DNA of 64,000 nt from NCBI GenBank assembly GCA_027625915.1, contig JANTQA010000047.1, positions 17,546,001-17,610,000 on the forward strand, in the 5' to 3' direction. The translations under genes were made by a program, and so were the position numbers. Each line of letters starts with the position of its first letter. The stretch's first letter is position 1. The DNA comes from Anaeramoeba flamelloides. Lineage: Eukaryota > Metamonada > Anaeramoebidae. The notes beneath the pieces are model-generated. The model ran no database searches, was not told the origin of the DNA, and saw nothing but the letters and a program-made list of their open reading frames with translations. Shown piece after piece: positions 32,738 to 42,985 of the stretch.

Positions 32738-35700
32738 TCGAATTTTGTTTACGTAAATTGTGTAATCTTAAATTTGTCAATTGTTGAAGAGCAAATCCAA
32801 TTCAAATCAAAAGAAATGATTAATAACAAAAAAAAAAAATTATGAAAAATGATATAAAACCTCAAAATTTTTTGTATTATTTCAAGTTCCAAAAGTAAAA
32901 GGGTAACCTGGTGAAAGTGATTTTGTTTTTTGATTATTTGTTTAAATTTTTGTTCTGCTTTTACAACTCCCACAAGTTTAAAAATTAAAAAGAGTCTTCA
33001 TTTGGAATTAATAATTTAAGGAAGTAAGTACATATTACTATTTTGAAAAATTTTAATTGTGAAAACCTTACTGAAAAAAAGATTTTTTGGGTGTCACAGT
33101 ATATTGAAACTTTGAAACCAAAACACCATTTACTGTTATATTTGTGAAAAGAAAAAAAAAAATTAAGGGTTGAAATTAAATTTTTTGATTATTTGATTAT
33201 TTGATTAATTTTTTGGTTTTATTAAAGTAAATTTTTGATCTAGAAATGTTTGTCTGGGTTTTTTTGAATTTCACCAAGAATAAACCAAAAAATAGACATG
33301 AGAAGGTGTGTATTTGTACAAATTATTACTTTTTGAAGACTAAAAAAAGAGAGAGATTTTCCAGATAAATTTGTTGAAATCGACATTGAACAAAAAAAAA
33401 ATCAACCAAAGTCTATTTTTGAAGATTTTTTTCTATATCTTCATGTTTTTTATTTCTCTACACAAGTTATTACCTCGAATTTTTCACCTCTTTACTATTT
33501 ATTCATTGTTATTTTTTGAAAGATTTTTTTACAAATTTGTTTTTAAAATGCTTTTTTCAAATATTTTTATCAAACAAAAATAAAATTAAGAATACTATTT
33601 CAAAAATTGAAATAAAGGGGTTGAATTCTCGGAATCAAAAAACAATTACAAAAAAAGTTAATCAAAATAAAAGAAAATTTTAGAAAAAATTTCAATCAGA
33701 TTCATAATTATTTTTGTTTTTTATTTAATCTGAAAACAAGTAATTATCAAATTAAACGAATTCATCCAAAAAATCTTTATTTCTGAAGAAGAATTTTAAA
33801 AAATTCTTATTTTCCGAACCAAACTAGAATTAGATGAATTAAATGACAATTGGATTTATAAATTCTTTTTTGAAATTCTTTAGAAATTAAGGGTATTTAT
33901 TTCTCAAAAAGTTTACCAAAAAGGGTATTTCTATGAAGAATTGAAAATAAAAACAAATAAATAATAGGTAATTGTATCAAATATTACAGTTAAGATCGAG
34001 AGATTAATGATTTTTTTTTATTTTCGTTGATCAATTTTTTCATTTTTTTGATTTGTATAATGTAAGTTGTTATGAAAATATAGTATACTCGGATTTGTTC
34101 CACTCCAATATTTATTAAAATATCAATATATTTGGTTAAAGAAATAATTTGAAGAATTCGGTTTCGCATACATGGTGGCTAATAAATTTTGAAAGGTGTA
34201 CTTACGCTCTGAACAATAAGTAAAAAATATTTTGATCATAGATATTAAAACTTTCCTTTATTAATTTGAAAATAACTGTCTTTGTGTTTAAATCGCTAAA
34301 AAAAAAAAAAATAACATGACTTTTAAAAAAGTTTTATAACTTTTACACCAAATTTCCCCTCTACGGTGATCAAAATATTAAGTGGACATCGGCTTTCATC
34401 CGTGTTTTACAATATAATAAGTGCTTTTTTTTCTTCTTGTTCCAGTGAAGCATCCAATTTACTATCCAATAGTCTACATACTATTAATTGTAAAATAAAA
34501 AGGTCAAAATTTTCACTCAGATTTTCCAAAAAAAAAAAAAAAAAAACTCTGAAGAATTCAAAGTGAATCATCAAATTCCCGCAATTCCAAAAGGAAATTA
34601 ACAATTTAAACAGATTTTAAGAATTCAAATTTTGAAATGCTAAATGGATTTTCAATTTTTTTTTTTTGGAAAGCTAAATAAAAATTCTGTTCCATTTATT
34701 TTTAAACAAATAGTAAGTTTAAATTGATTTTGAAAGTAAAATCCTTGATATTTTCAGTAAATTTTAAATTATTAGTGCAAATTGATGAAAATTTTTCATC
34801 TTTTTTTTTTTTTTATTGAGGAGTGAAAATTTTTCATCTTATTCTTAATTTTTGTGAAATTTGTTATTTTTATTGATAATAAAAATTTTTTTTATAATTT
34901 AGTATATTTTTTTAGATAAATTATCAATTTGATCCTTCATTTTTTGGATTTCCTATTCAAATATTAAAACTTTTTGAAACCAGTACCATATTTAATTAGG
35001 GTTTATTGTTGGTTTCTTTGATCGGTTGATGTATAGGTCTTCTATAACAAAATAACACGCTTTTTATTTTGAAAAACAGATTAAACTTTTCTGTACACTT
35101 TAATTTAACATCATTAAAATTGACTGAAGGTGTTGAAAAGTTCTTAAATTGGTTGAAAGTGTTTGAAAGTTTAAAAAAGGTAAAATCTAGATAAAAGTCA
35201 TTAGTTATTTTGAAGTGAGGTACAAATTACAATTTATCTTTTTCCAACTTTGAATTCTTATCTCTCAAGAGGTCTATTAAATATCTGTGTTTGAACGGGA
35301 TCAACACGGATTCGTTTTGGCTTTTCATTACGACCTTAAACTGTTTTTACAAAATCTGGAAAAAAATATGTCTTGTCATCAGATTGTTTTACACAAAAAT
35401 ACAAATAGAATTCTTTCATATACAAAATTATTCTAAAATCTATATTACTCATCAAAAACATTCAATAAAAATAATAAATTGTAAGGATCGAAAAATGTCC
35501 AACAAAAGAAAACAAAAAAAATAAAGAATCCTTTCGCACGTTTAACGGACAATTGAGAAAGTGTGAGTTTTAAACAGTGAAACATTTCAGACCAATGCTA
35601 TCAAAAGAAAAGTGATTAAAATTAAAAAATAAAAAAAATTACCAAAAATGATGAATCAGAAGAAAAAATAAAAACGAATACAAATTAAAAAAAACAATAA

Positions 35701-35906
35701 ACTTAACAATCAAATTCTATGAAATACAAAAAATATTTCACTACTTTTCTTTTGTTTTGTTCATTTTTCTTACACAAAAAACTTTGTAGATTTTTTTTTT
35801 TTCAAAAAAAGTCAAGCTTACAAATCAGCGATTTGATCAAGACAAAAGACAAACTCAAATAAACCTTTAGGAATACAAACTCATATAAATTTTAAAAATA
35901 ACAAGG
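32738..35906. other. intergenic between ATG6 and the BTB gene, divergent promoters
   Basis: 3.2 kb separating two divergently transcribed genes. A minus-strand frame of 74 codons (32749-32973) with a plausible first half (AEQKFKQIIKKQNHFHQ) was considered but not called. The part 34485-34640 resembles 17080-17260. Otherwise A/T-rich without a gene. Confidence 0.4.
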
Positions 35907-37748
35907 ATGCAATTAACCCCATTAGTAGAATTTTACCGACCATTGATTAATCAGCCAGAAATGGCAGACATTCAATTTGTTGTTGGAAAGCAAGGAAAAC
36001 AAGTATGGGCACATAAGCTTGTGTGTTCGGTTTCAAGCACACTATTCAAAACGATGTTTTATTCGCAAGTAAGCTGGTCTGAAAATATCAACCTTACCGA
36101 TTGTAAAACCGGAGAAAGGATGTTACCACAAATTGAAATCCCGGACATTGAGTATGATGTTTTTATGGTTATTCTAGGGTATATGTATACGAGAGAAGCA
36201 AAAATAACAAAGGATCTTGTTTGGAGCGTTTTCCACAGCGCAGAAAAATTTAATTTACCTGAATTGCAAGCGCTTTGTTTGAGGTTTGTTCTTGCGAATC
36301 TGTCTGTCAACAATTGCCTGACTTCGCTCGACAAATGTCGTTGTATTATTCTTTCAAAGCTAAAAAATTTAAGGAGGATGAAGTCAAACAAACTTGAAAA
36401 ATCCCACAAGAAAAAGTGTTGCCAAATAAAACAAACACAATCACAACAACAACAATCGCAACAACAACAACAACAACAACAACAACCAATAATAACAGAC
36501 ATAGAAACAAACGACAACAAATCAGAAAAAGCAGATGAAATACATGAAAACAAAAACAAAAACAAAAAAATAGAGGAAGAAAATCTTGAAGATCACAGTT
36601 TGTTTTGCACCTTAAATCCAAAAAATTGTAAGTGCCAATGTTGTAGATCAACCCTGATCCAAAAAATCCTGAGGTTTGTGAAGGAAAACTCAAATGAGAT
36701 TTTGTCACAAAGACATTGCCTTGATAATTTACATGCGTCTACGTGCAATATTCTTTTAAACACCAAAAGATTAGTACCAACAGAAATCCACGTTTTTAGG
36801 AGGGTTGTTGAACGAGGAACAACACTGTGCAAAGTCAGGAATTTGGAGTGTTGCCCGGAGAACTTACGCGACACAATTGGCGATTTGCTGAACTCTATCG
36901 GAATCCATCTTTTAGCGGATGACCATTTACAGGAAATATGGGAAACAAAGCTCTTTGGGCTGAAGAAATTGTTCCCCGCGCTCGTCAAGCGCTCGAAGAC
37001 AATGTATCGATTGAATTACCCTTATCTGAACCACAAATCCTTCGCGCATGCAAAAGGCTGCAAAAATAAAGAAGACTTAAAAATCCTCTTGCTGTCTGCG
37101 GACGAAGAGCGCTCATGGAGAGACGATGTCAACAATTCAATAAAGGATTGTGGCATTTTGCACGTCGACGTTTTAAAGGTTCACAAGAAGACGCCGTGCT
37201 ATGACTCAATGAAAAGTTACGATGTGATTGTCGTGTACTCCTGGACAAAATTCGGATCAAGGCAGAAGGTCGGCGACATGCTCGCCAGGTTTGTTGAAGA
37301 CGGTGGCGGATTGGTAATTTCCACATATTATTCACTCGTGGAAGATAACCAAGCTGTCCTCGATGGCCGAATAGTCGACGAAGACTTTCTCCCAATTAAG
37401 GCAAACCCCGAAATCCGAAACCGGCGATCTGAATTAGGCCAAACCGTTTTACCAAACCACCCAGTTATGAAGGGCGTGAAAAAATTTAATGGGGGCAAAA
37501 AATCTTTAAGAATTTGTTCCATGACAGCTGAAAAGAATTCATTGATTATCTCAAAATGGTCTGATGGAACAATCCTGGCTGCCGCAAAGCAACGTGGTAA
37601 CACTAGCGGTAGGGTAGTCGTCTTGAATTTTTGTTTCGTTTCAGATAATGTTTATTCAGATGGTGACTTTTGGCAAACAAATACCGATGGCGCCAAATTA
37701 ATTGGTAACTCGGTCTTATACGTAGGTAAAGCTACACCTGTAAATTAA
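35907..37748 (+). CDS. BTB-BACK protein with C-terminal GATase1/ThuA-like domain
   Basis: Single exon, 613 residues, ATG start (MQLTPLVEFYRPL). Residues ~18-125 are a BTB/POZ fold: MADIQFVVGKQGKQVWAHKL, a cysteine in LVCSVSSTLFKTMF, IEIPDIEYDVFMVILGYMYT and AEKFNLPELQALCLRFV. BTB domains mediate dimerisation and often recruit cullin-3. A BACK-type helical region follows. It is interrupted by ~100 residues of Lys/Gln/Asn-rich insert with a (Q)9 run, then resumes with FVKENSNEILSQRHCLDNLH and ENLRDTIGDLLNSIGIHLL. From about residue 410 a Rossmann-like alpha/beta domain begins: LKILLLSADEERSWRDDV, YDVIVVYSWTKF, FVEDGGGLVISTYYS, HPVMKGV, GRVVVLNFCFVSDN. This order resembles class I glutamine-amidotransferase-like/ThuA folds. 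No catalytic Cys in a nucleophile elbow is evident, so it is probably a binding module. The role is perhaps a substrate adaptor; that is inference. Confidence 0.8.
   Translation: MQLTPLVEFYRPLINQPEMADIQFVVGKQGKQVWAHKLVCSVSSTLFKTMFYSQVSWSENINLTDCKTGERMLPQIEIPDIEYDVFMVILGYMYTREAKITKDLVWSVFHSAEKFNLPELQALCLRFVLANLSVNNCLTSLDKCRCIILSKLKNLRRMKSNKLEKSHKKKCCQIKQTQSQQQQSQQQQQQQQQPIITDIETNDNKSEKADEIHENKNKNKKIEEENLEDHSLFCTLNPKNCKCQCCRSTLIQKILRFVKENSNEILSQRHCLDNLHASTCNILLNTKRLVPTEIHVFRRVVERGTTLCKVRNLECCPENLRDTIGDLLNSIGIHLLADDHLQEIWETKLFGLKKLFPALVKRSKTMYRLNYPYLNHKSFAHAKGCKNKEDLKILLLSADEERSWRDDVNNSIKDCGILHVDVLKVHKKTPCYDSMKSYDVIVVYSWTKFGSRQKVGDMLARFVEDGGGLVISTYYSLVEDNQAVLDGRIVDEDFLPIKANPEIRNRRSELGQTVLPNHPVMKGVKKFNGGKKSLRICSMTAEKNSLIISKWSDGTILAAAKQRGNTSGRVVVLNFCFVSDNVYSDGDFWQTNTDGAKLIGNSVLYVGKATPVN
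36430..36487. repeat. (CAA)n microsatellite coding for poly-Gln
   Basis: In frame in the BTB protein: QTQSQQQQSQ and a nine-Gln run inside the BACK insert. Length is likely polymorphic. Confidence 0.8.
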
Positions 37749-38799
37749 TTTATATTATAAAAATATATTTATATTTTAAATAAAATTATAATTCTAATAT
37801 ATATTTTTTTTTTTTTTTTTTTTTGTACTTTATTTTATTTTGGAATTTACTGTTGGAAAAAAAAGTTCATCCGGATTTTTAATTCGGAATCTTATTAAAA
37901 ACCTCACTGAAAATGAGATGAAAGATCTATTAATAAAAGAAAAAATAAATGATAAAAGACAAAATAGAGGATTCAATACAATAACAGGCTTTTTAATATT
38001 GTCCCTTTTTTATGGGTTTTTTTCTTTGATTGGTTAATCATTAAAAAATTGTTTAAAAAATTAACTATTTTTGAGATCTCCAAAAAAGGTCTTTGGACAA
38101 TTTAGGTGCTAAAGGAGATTATAATTTATTGGTGATTTGATTGAAAATAATATATTGAATTATTCTTTCAAGTTCATTTGTTTCTTCTTTTAATTGATTT
38201 TATTTTTGTTTTTTCATTAATGTTACCTAATTAAAAATTGCCTTGATCATTTTTTCTCTATTTCACCCCCCAACGATAAATCTCAAAGTTAAAAAAAAAA
38301 AAGCACAAAAAAGTATTGGTTTATAATATTAATCAAGTTTGTGAAGAATATTTATTCATAATATATATTGATTTATTCATTGAAAAAAATTTTTTTATTA
38401 TAATATGAAAAAGTAAATTTCTCAAAAAAGCATATTAATTAATAAAATTTATTAATAATGAATTTATATTTGATTTAAAACATTGGAAATTAATTAATAA
38501 AACCCAAAGGCCTTCAATAAAAATTATTTTATATGAGAAAAACTTTTGAAATTATTATTTGAATTGCAGAAAAGAAACCATTAAAAAAAATTTTTTTTTT
38601 TTTAATTCTATAAAAGAATAAACTTTTCTACTAAATCAATACAATGAATCTTATTCAAACAAAAGAAGTAATTTATTGAGAAAATTTCCCAAGTTTATTA
38701 CAATATCAAAAAAAAAAAAAATTAGTTACATATTTTAACAGAAAAAAAATATCCAAAATTCTCCCAAGAATAGGAACAATGAAAAAGATCATTTTTTCC

Positions 38800-38996
38800 T
38801 ACAGTTACTTACACTTTTGAGGCCCAAACTTTCAACAAAATTTAAGACACGAAAAATTCACGAATTAAGAAATATTTTTTTGGAATTTTTTTGCACAAAA
38901 TATTTCACATGGACTTGAATTTTGTACATTAATTAGAAATTTTTTCTATAGTTTTAATTTTTTTGAAAGTTTGGTCTTAAAAGCGGAACTGATTAT
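38800..38996. mobile_element. degenerate copy of the ~200-bp palindromic MITE
   Basis: Starts TACAGTTACTTACACTTTT and contains AACTTTCAACAAAATTTAAG. The far end has TTGAAAGTTTGGTCTTAAAA then GGAACTGATTATA, the inverse of the start. More diverged than the copies near 48-49 kb. Confidence 0.6.
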
Positions 38997-39109
38997 ATTA
39001 TCTAAAGCTTGGTTAGTAGTTTTAAATACTGAACCTCACCACTTCCATTTTTTTTTTTTTTCGATTCAATAATATTTTTTTATAATCGAAAAAATTAAAA
39101 CATTTATCA

Positions 39110-39250
39110 TGTGTATTCGGGACGTGGATAGTTTCTATTTGTTCATGGAAATGATAAATTTATTTTATATATATATATATATATTAATTATTTTTCTTCT
39201 CTTTTTTTCTTTGATGATTTTTCTTTAATTACTCCTTTCGATAAAAAAAT
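39110..39250 (+). repeat. 3' fragment of the hairpin-rich repeat
   Basis: GTGGATAGTTTCTATTTGTT, a (TA)n run and TTTCTTTAATTACTCCTTTC match the last ~140 bp of 11113-11765. Confidence 0.6.
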
Positions 39251-39964
39251 AAACAAAAAATTAAAATATTTAGCAAATGGATTACATTTGTGATTAGACA
39301 ATTTACTTAGATTGTAAGAGATAATATCAGAATCTGATTAAAAAAACAGTAATTATATATTAATTTATTGAAGAAGTTGGTATGAATACAAACACTAATA
39401 AAATAATAAAATCAAAAAAATATCAAAAACAAAAGTTTTTAACAATTTATTTAGAAAAAAAAATCGAAAAACAACTTTAAAAAAGTAAATATTAAAATAA
39501 TTAAAATGTTTTTTAGCCAACAAAAATTATCTAATTAGGTTAAATAAACAATATTGAAATCAATAAAATAAACAAATTATAATAATGAAATTCCTTTTAA
39601 TTTTACCCAAAACAGTTTTGATTAAATTTATTTTTTGATAAATAAAAAAAATACAATAAAATTTTTTAAAAAAATTCACATTCTCATATAATAATTATTA
39701 AAACTGAAACAAAAATTGAACATGTTTGGAATTTAATTTATAAAAAAGATATAAACCCAAAAAATACAAACTCCTTGAGGTTGTAACATATCTCAAAAAT
39801 TTAAATTTTTCAAAAGAAAAACAAAAAAAAGGCAATAATCAATTCGGAATAATAAAACAAAACGTTCTTTAATAAATATCTAAATAATTTTAGTTTATAA
39901 TAAATTTTAAATAAAATCTAATGAAAAACACAAGTTTTTTAAAAATTTTTAAATATAATAATAA

Positions 39965-40352
39965 TTTAAATAAACATTCAACAAAACAAACTTTACAGAG
40001 TGTAGTTAAGTTCAAAAGAAACTCAAAATTTAAAAGGTATGAGTAAAATAAAAAGTGTTACTTGCAATTTTGAAATTATGGATAAACAAGAAATATATCT
40101 TTTTAATTTAATAATTTAATAGAAAATATTGAACTTTTTTATTTTTATAAAAAGTATTTAAATAAACATTCAACAAAAAAAACTTTGCAGGGTGTAGTTA
40201 AATTCAAAAGAAACTCAAAATTTAAAAGGATTGGGCAAAATAAAAAGTGTTACTCACTATTTTTAAAATATGGATAAATATATATATATATATATCTTTT
40301 TAATTTAATAATTTAATAGAAAATATTGAACTGTTTTATTTATATAAAAAGT
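39965..40352 (+). repeat. direct tandem duplication, unit ~192 bp
   Basis: 39965-40156 and 40157-40352 share TTTAAATAAACATTCAACAA, GTGTAGTTAA(A/G)TTCAAAAGA, AAATAAAAAGTGTTACT and TTTAATTTAATAATTTAATA in the same order. The second unit has gained a short (TA)n run. Confidence 0.75.
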
Positions 40353-40825
40353 ATTTAATATTAAATATTCTACTTAGCTGGGTACAACTCTCACCAAAAT
40401 CAATAAAAAGAATAAATTACTTATATTATTAGTCCCACTTTTAAGATACAATTAATCATCAAGATTTAAGTAAACTTGATAAAAAAATCCTTTTCTCAAC
40501 TTTATAGAAATGAATTTAAATTTTAAAAGATTTTTACTATTTTTCAATTATTTTTAATTTTAAAAGATCTGGTCTTTGATATTCAATTTATGAATTGAAA
40601 AATTAATTGAAAATTTTGCAAAAAAAATTTTTTTTTATAGAAATCTCTCATTTAGTAATTTATCAGAGTTTATGTGCGATAAAATTTAAAATTTAACCTA
40701 ATTTTAACAATAAAAGAAAAATTAATCAAATATTGAATCCTTGAAGATCAGAAAAAATTGAATAATTCAGCTTATTAACCAAACTATAATATTTATATCA
40801 AGCCGAAGATCGATCAGCTAAGAAC

Positions 40826-41533
40826 TAAACTATTTTTCAGTCAAAGTGGCCCAGTTGTAATGGTATAATACACGTGTTTAAAGGGTTTGCATAGATATTA
40901 GAAGAAAAATTTTATTTTGAAAATTATCAAAATTGAAATCATTTTTTCACATTTCTACACATTTTTGTTTTTTTTTTTTCAATTTTTTTTTTAAAAACCT
41001 CATTCATTGGCAAAAAAATTTTTTAATTGCAAGATCAATAGTCACTTGGTAAAAACTTGTTATTTTAAGGTTATTGAAACTATGTAAAGATTGTTGAGAA
41101 ATCTATTGATTTCTATTGCAATTCAATTCGATCTTTGATCTTGATATTTGTTTAATAAATTTGAAAAATTTCCACTTCGTTTTCATTTCCTTTTTCAAAT
41201 AGAGACCACAAATACCAACAAACTTCGTTTGGGGGCTTGATTTCTAAAAGAAAAGTACGGAAAATGAAGTGAAAAATGTTTCATATTTATTATTCGAATA
41301 CCAGTAGAAGTTCAAAACGAACATCGTTGTTTTTCTCAATAGGGCCCTAAGAATTTGAGTTTTTCAATTTTTAAGAAAAGCTATTGATTAATTAGTTTTC
41401 TTTCAGACATGTATCAACATTTCTTTTAGGCTTATTATTCTCTTTATTTCTTATTTGTTCTTCAAAGGTCAATTATATAAAATAATTGATATTTGAAAAA
41501 AACGTTGGGTCCCTTTGACTGAAACAGAGTTTA
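40826..41533 (+). mobile_element. ~708-bp DNA element, 'CAGTCAAAGGG' family, full-length copy 2
   Basis: Left end TAAACTATTTTTCAGTCAAA and right end GGTCCCTTTGACTGAAACAG followed by AGTTTA form the terminal inverted repeats. It is collinear with 22698-23412 (GGTTTGCATAGATATTAGAA, CAATAGTCACTTGGTAAAAA, CTTCGTTTGGGGGCTTGATT). No coding frame. Confidence 0.7.
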
Positions 41534-41597
41534 AAATAACAAGTACCCACACCTGTGACATGATAATCTTTTATTTCAAATTCCAGTGATTGTGAAC

Positions 41598-42123
41598 CTT
41601 AAGGACTAAGTTATCTCCCTTGAGTAGGTTGGGTAATTGTGTTATTTAACTTTCACTTCTCACAAAAAATTTTCACACATGAGAAATTGGTCAAAAAAAA
41701 AAAAAAAACATTTTTTGTCATCTAAACCGTTTCATTTAGACTGTTTTTTTTGTTTTTCAATGAAAAGGAAAATTGAAAATAACAAAAAAAATAATTGCAA
41801 AAAATTTCTTTTGGGGATTTTCAAGTGCATTTCATATTTAAGAACATTTCAAACTTGTACAAGCAAATGTAAAAAATATTTAGAACAGTCCAAGAAAATA
41901 GTGTCTGCTCAGAAAGTTGAAATGGAATTTTTAAAATATTAAAATCAAAATTTTACATCATCTGGCATGGTAAAAATTGTGAAAATTGTTGAAATTGTGA
42001 AAATTCCACTTTTTTTCTCAAAGAAATTTCTCATTGGACAAATATTACTTTGATTACATAACTCTTTCAAGGGCGATTTTATACATTATTTCACGGTTTT
42101 CACCTTAAAACGTAGTCCTTAAA
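41598..42123 (+). mobile_element. ~526-bp element with TTAAGGACTA ends
   Basis: Termini CTTAAGGACTAAGTT and CGTAGTCCTTAAA are inverted copies of each other. An inverted relative lies at 4095-4594. The body encodes only Lys/Phe-rich chance frames. Confidence 0.6.
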
Positions 42124-42493
42124 TCAAAAATATGATAATTAACCAAAAAACAAGAAAAAAATTTTCCTCTTTCAAACCCTTTTTCTTTTAAATTAAAAAG
42201 ATTAAAAACAAAAGGAGGTTCGATAAATTCTGAATCACTTTGATTCAACTTTGTTTTCCTTTTGTATTAAAAATAAAAAGTTAACAAAAAAAGAAAAAAT
42301 GTTCCAACCTTCCGAAAAAAAATATATTATTTTTTATGTTAGATTATGGATTGTCTTGAAAACAAACTGTATTAACACCATTCGATTTCAAAGTCAAAGT
42401 TGCATATCACAATTAAATGCAACAAAAAAAAAGTGGTGTGTATTCTCATTTTTTTGGACTTTTATCAATTTGAATTTTTCAAACACAAAATAA

Positions 42494-42870
42494 ATGAGTG
42501 TTGTGCCCCTATATTCGCTTCTCGTTCTTGGTGGTAATTTAAAGCCAACCGAAGAAGATCTTCTTGAAATCTATAAAAAACTCGGTCTTGATGCGACAAA
42601 TGAAAAAGAAAAAATAACAAAATTTCTAGAGTTAATAAAAGAAAAAAATATTTTTGAGGTGCTGCAAAGGGGAAAATTCGAGAAAAAAAAAGCTCCTTCA
42701 ATAAAAATTGAAAAGGCAATAGAAGAAACCAACAAAGAAGAAAATAATCTGAAAACAACAGAACTAACAAACGATCCATTCACAGATCAACTCTTATCTC
42801 AGATTAACATTGAAGAACAATTCCAAATCGAAAACGCAATTCAACAGAACCAAACCCAAAACGAAAACGT

Positions 42871-42901
<31 letters not shown>

Positions 42902-42985
42902 GATGAAAATATTGGCAATATTCAAACCGATGAACCACAAATCCAAATAAGTACACAAGAGGTTACTGACGATTTGCAAATATAG
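42494..42985 (+). CDS. divergent ribosomal stalk P1/P2-like protein
   Basis: Predicted 163 residues, single exon, ATG in the context ATAAATGAGTGTT. The first ~62 residues follow the N-terminal dimerisation domain of acidic ribosomal proteins P1/P2: YSLLVLGGN (P2: YLLAxLGGN), KPTEEDLLEIYKKLGLDA, KITKFLELIKEKNIFEVLQRG. In P2 this domain binds P0 and the tail recruits elongation factors. After it comes an acidic Glu/Asn-rich linker with five NE repeats, ending VTDDLQI. The universal C-terminal motif (a DDDMGFGLFD-type end) is absent and I found none in the next few hundred bases. The protein is also ~50 residues longer than P2 (~110-115). It is therefore either a specialised paralogue or a related non-ribosomal protein. 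The N-terminal match is good; the function is inferred. Confidence 0.6.

Larger units (their letters stand above)
37749..42493. other. intergenic, 4.7 kb, repeats only
   Basis: After the BTB stop come an A/T tract and T run (37800-37824), then several repeats listed separately (38800, 39110, 39965, 40826, 41598). Open frames at 41637-41942 and 42251-42493 are Lys/Phe-rich; the first lies wholly inside a repeat that also occurs near 4.3 kb. No gene is called. Confidence 0.45.

Noticed and set aside
32749-32973. 74-codon frame upstream of ATG6 (AEQKFKQIIKKQNHFHQ...)
   Set aside because: Starts at GTG, ends in Phe/Ile-rich intron-like sequence, and no family was recognised. It might be an exon of an unseen gene but cannot be supported.
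41637-41942. 101-codon Lys/Cys-rich frame
   Set aside because: It lies inside an interspersed repeat whose inverted copy at 4.1-4.6 kb is not open in the same frame.
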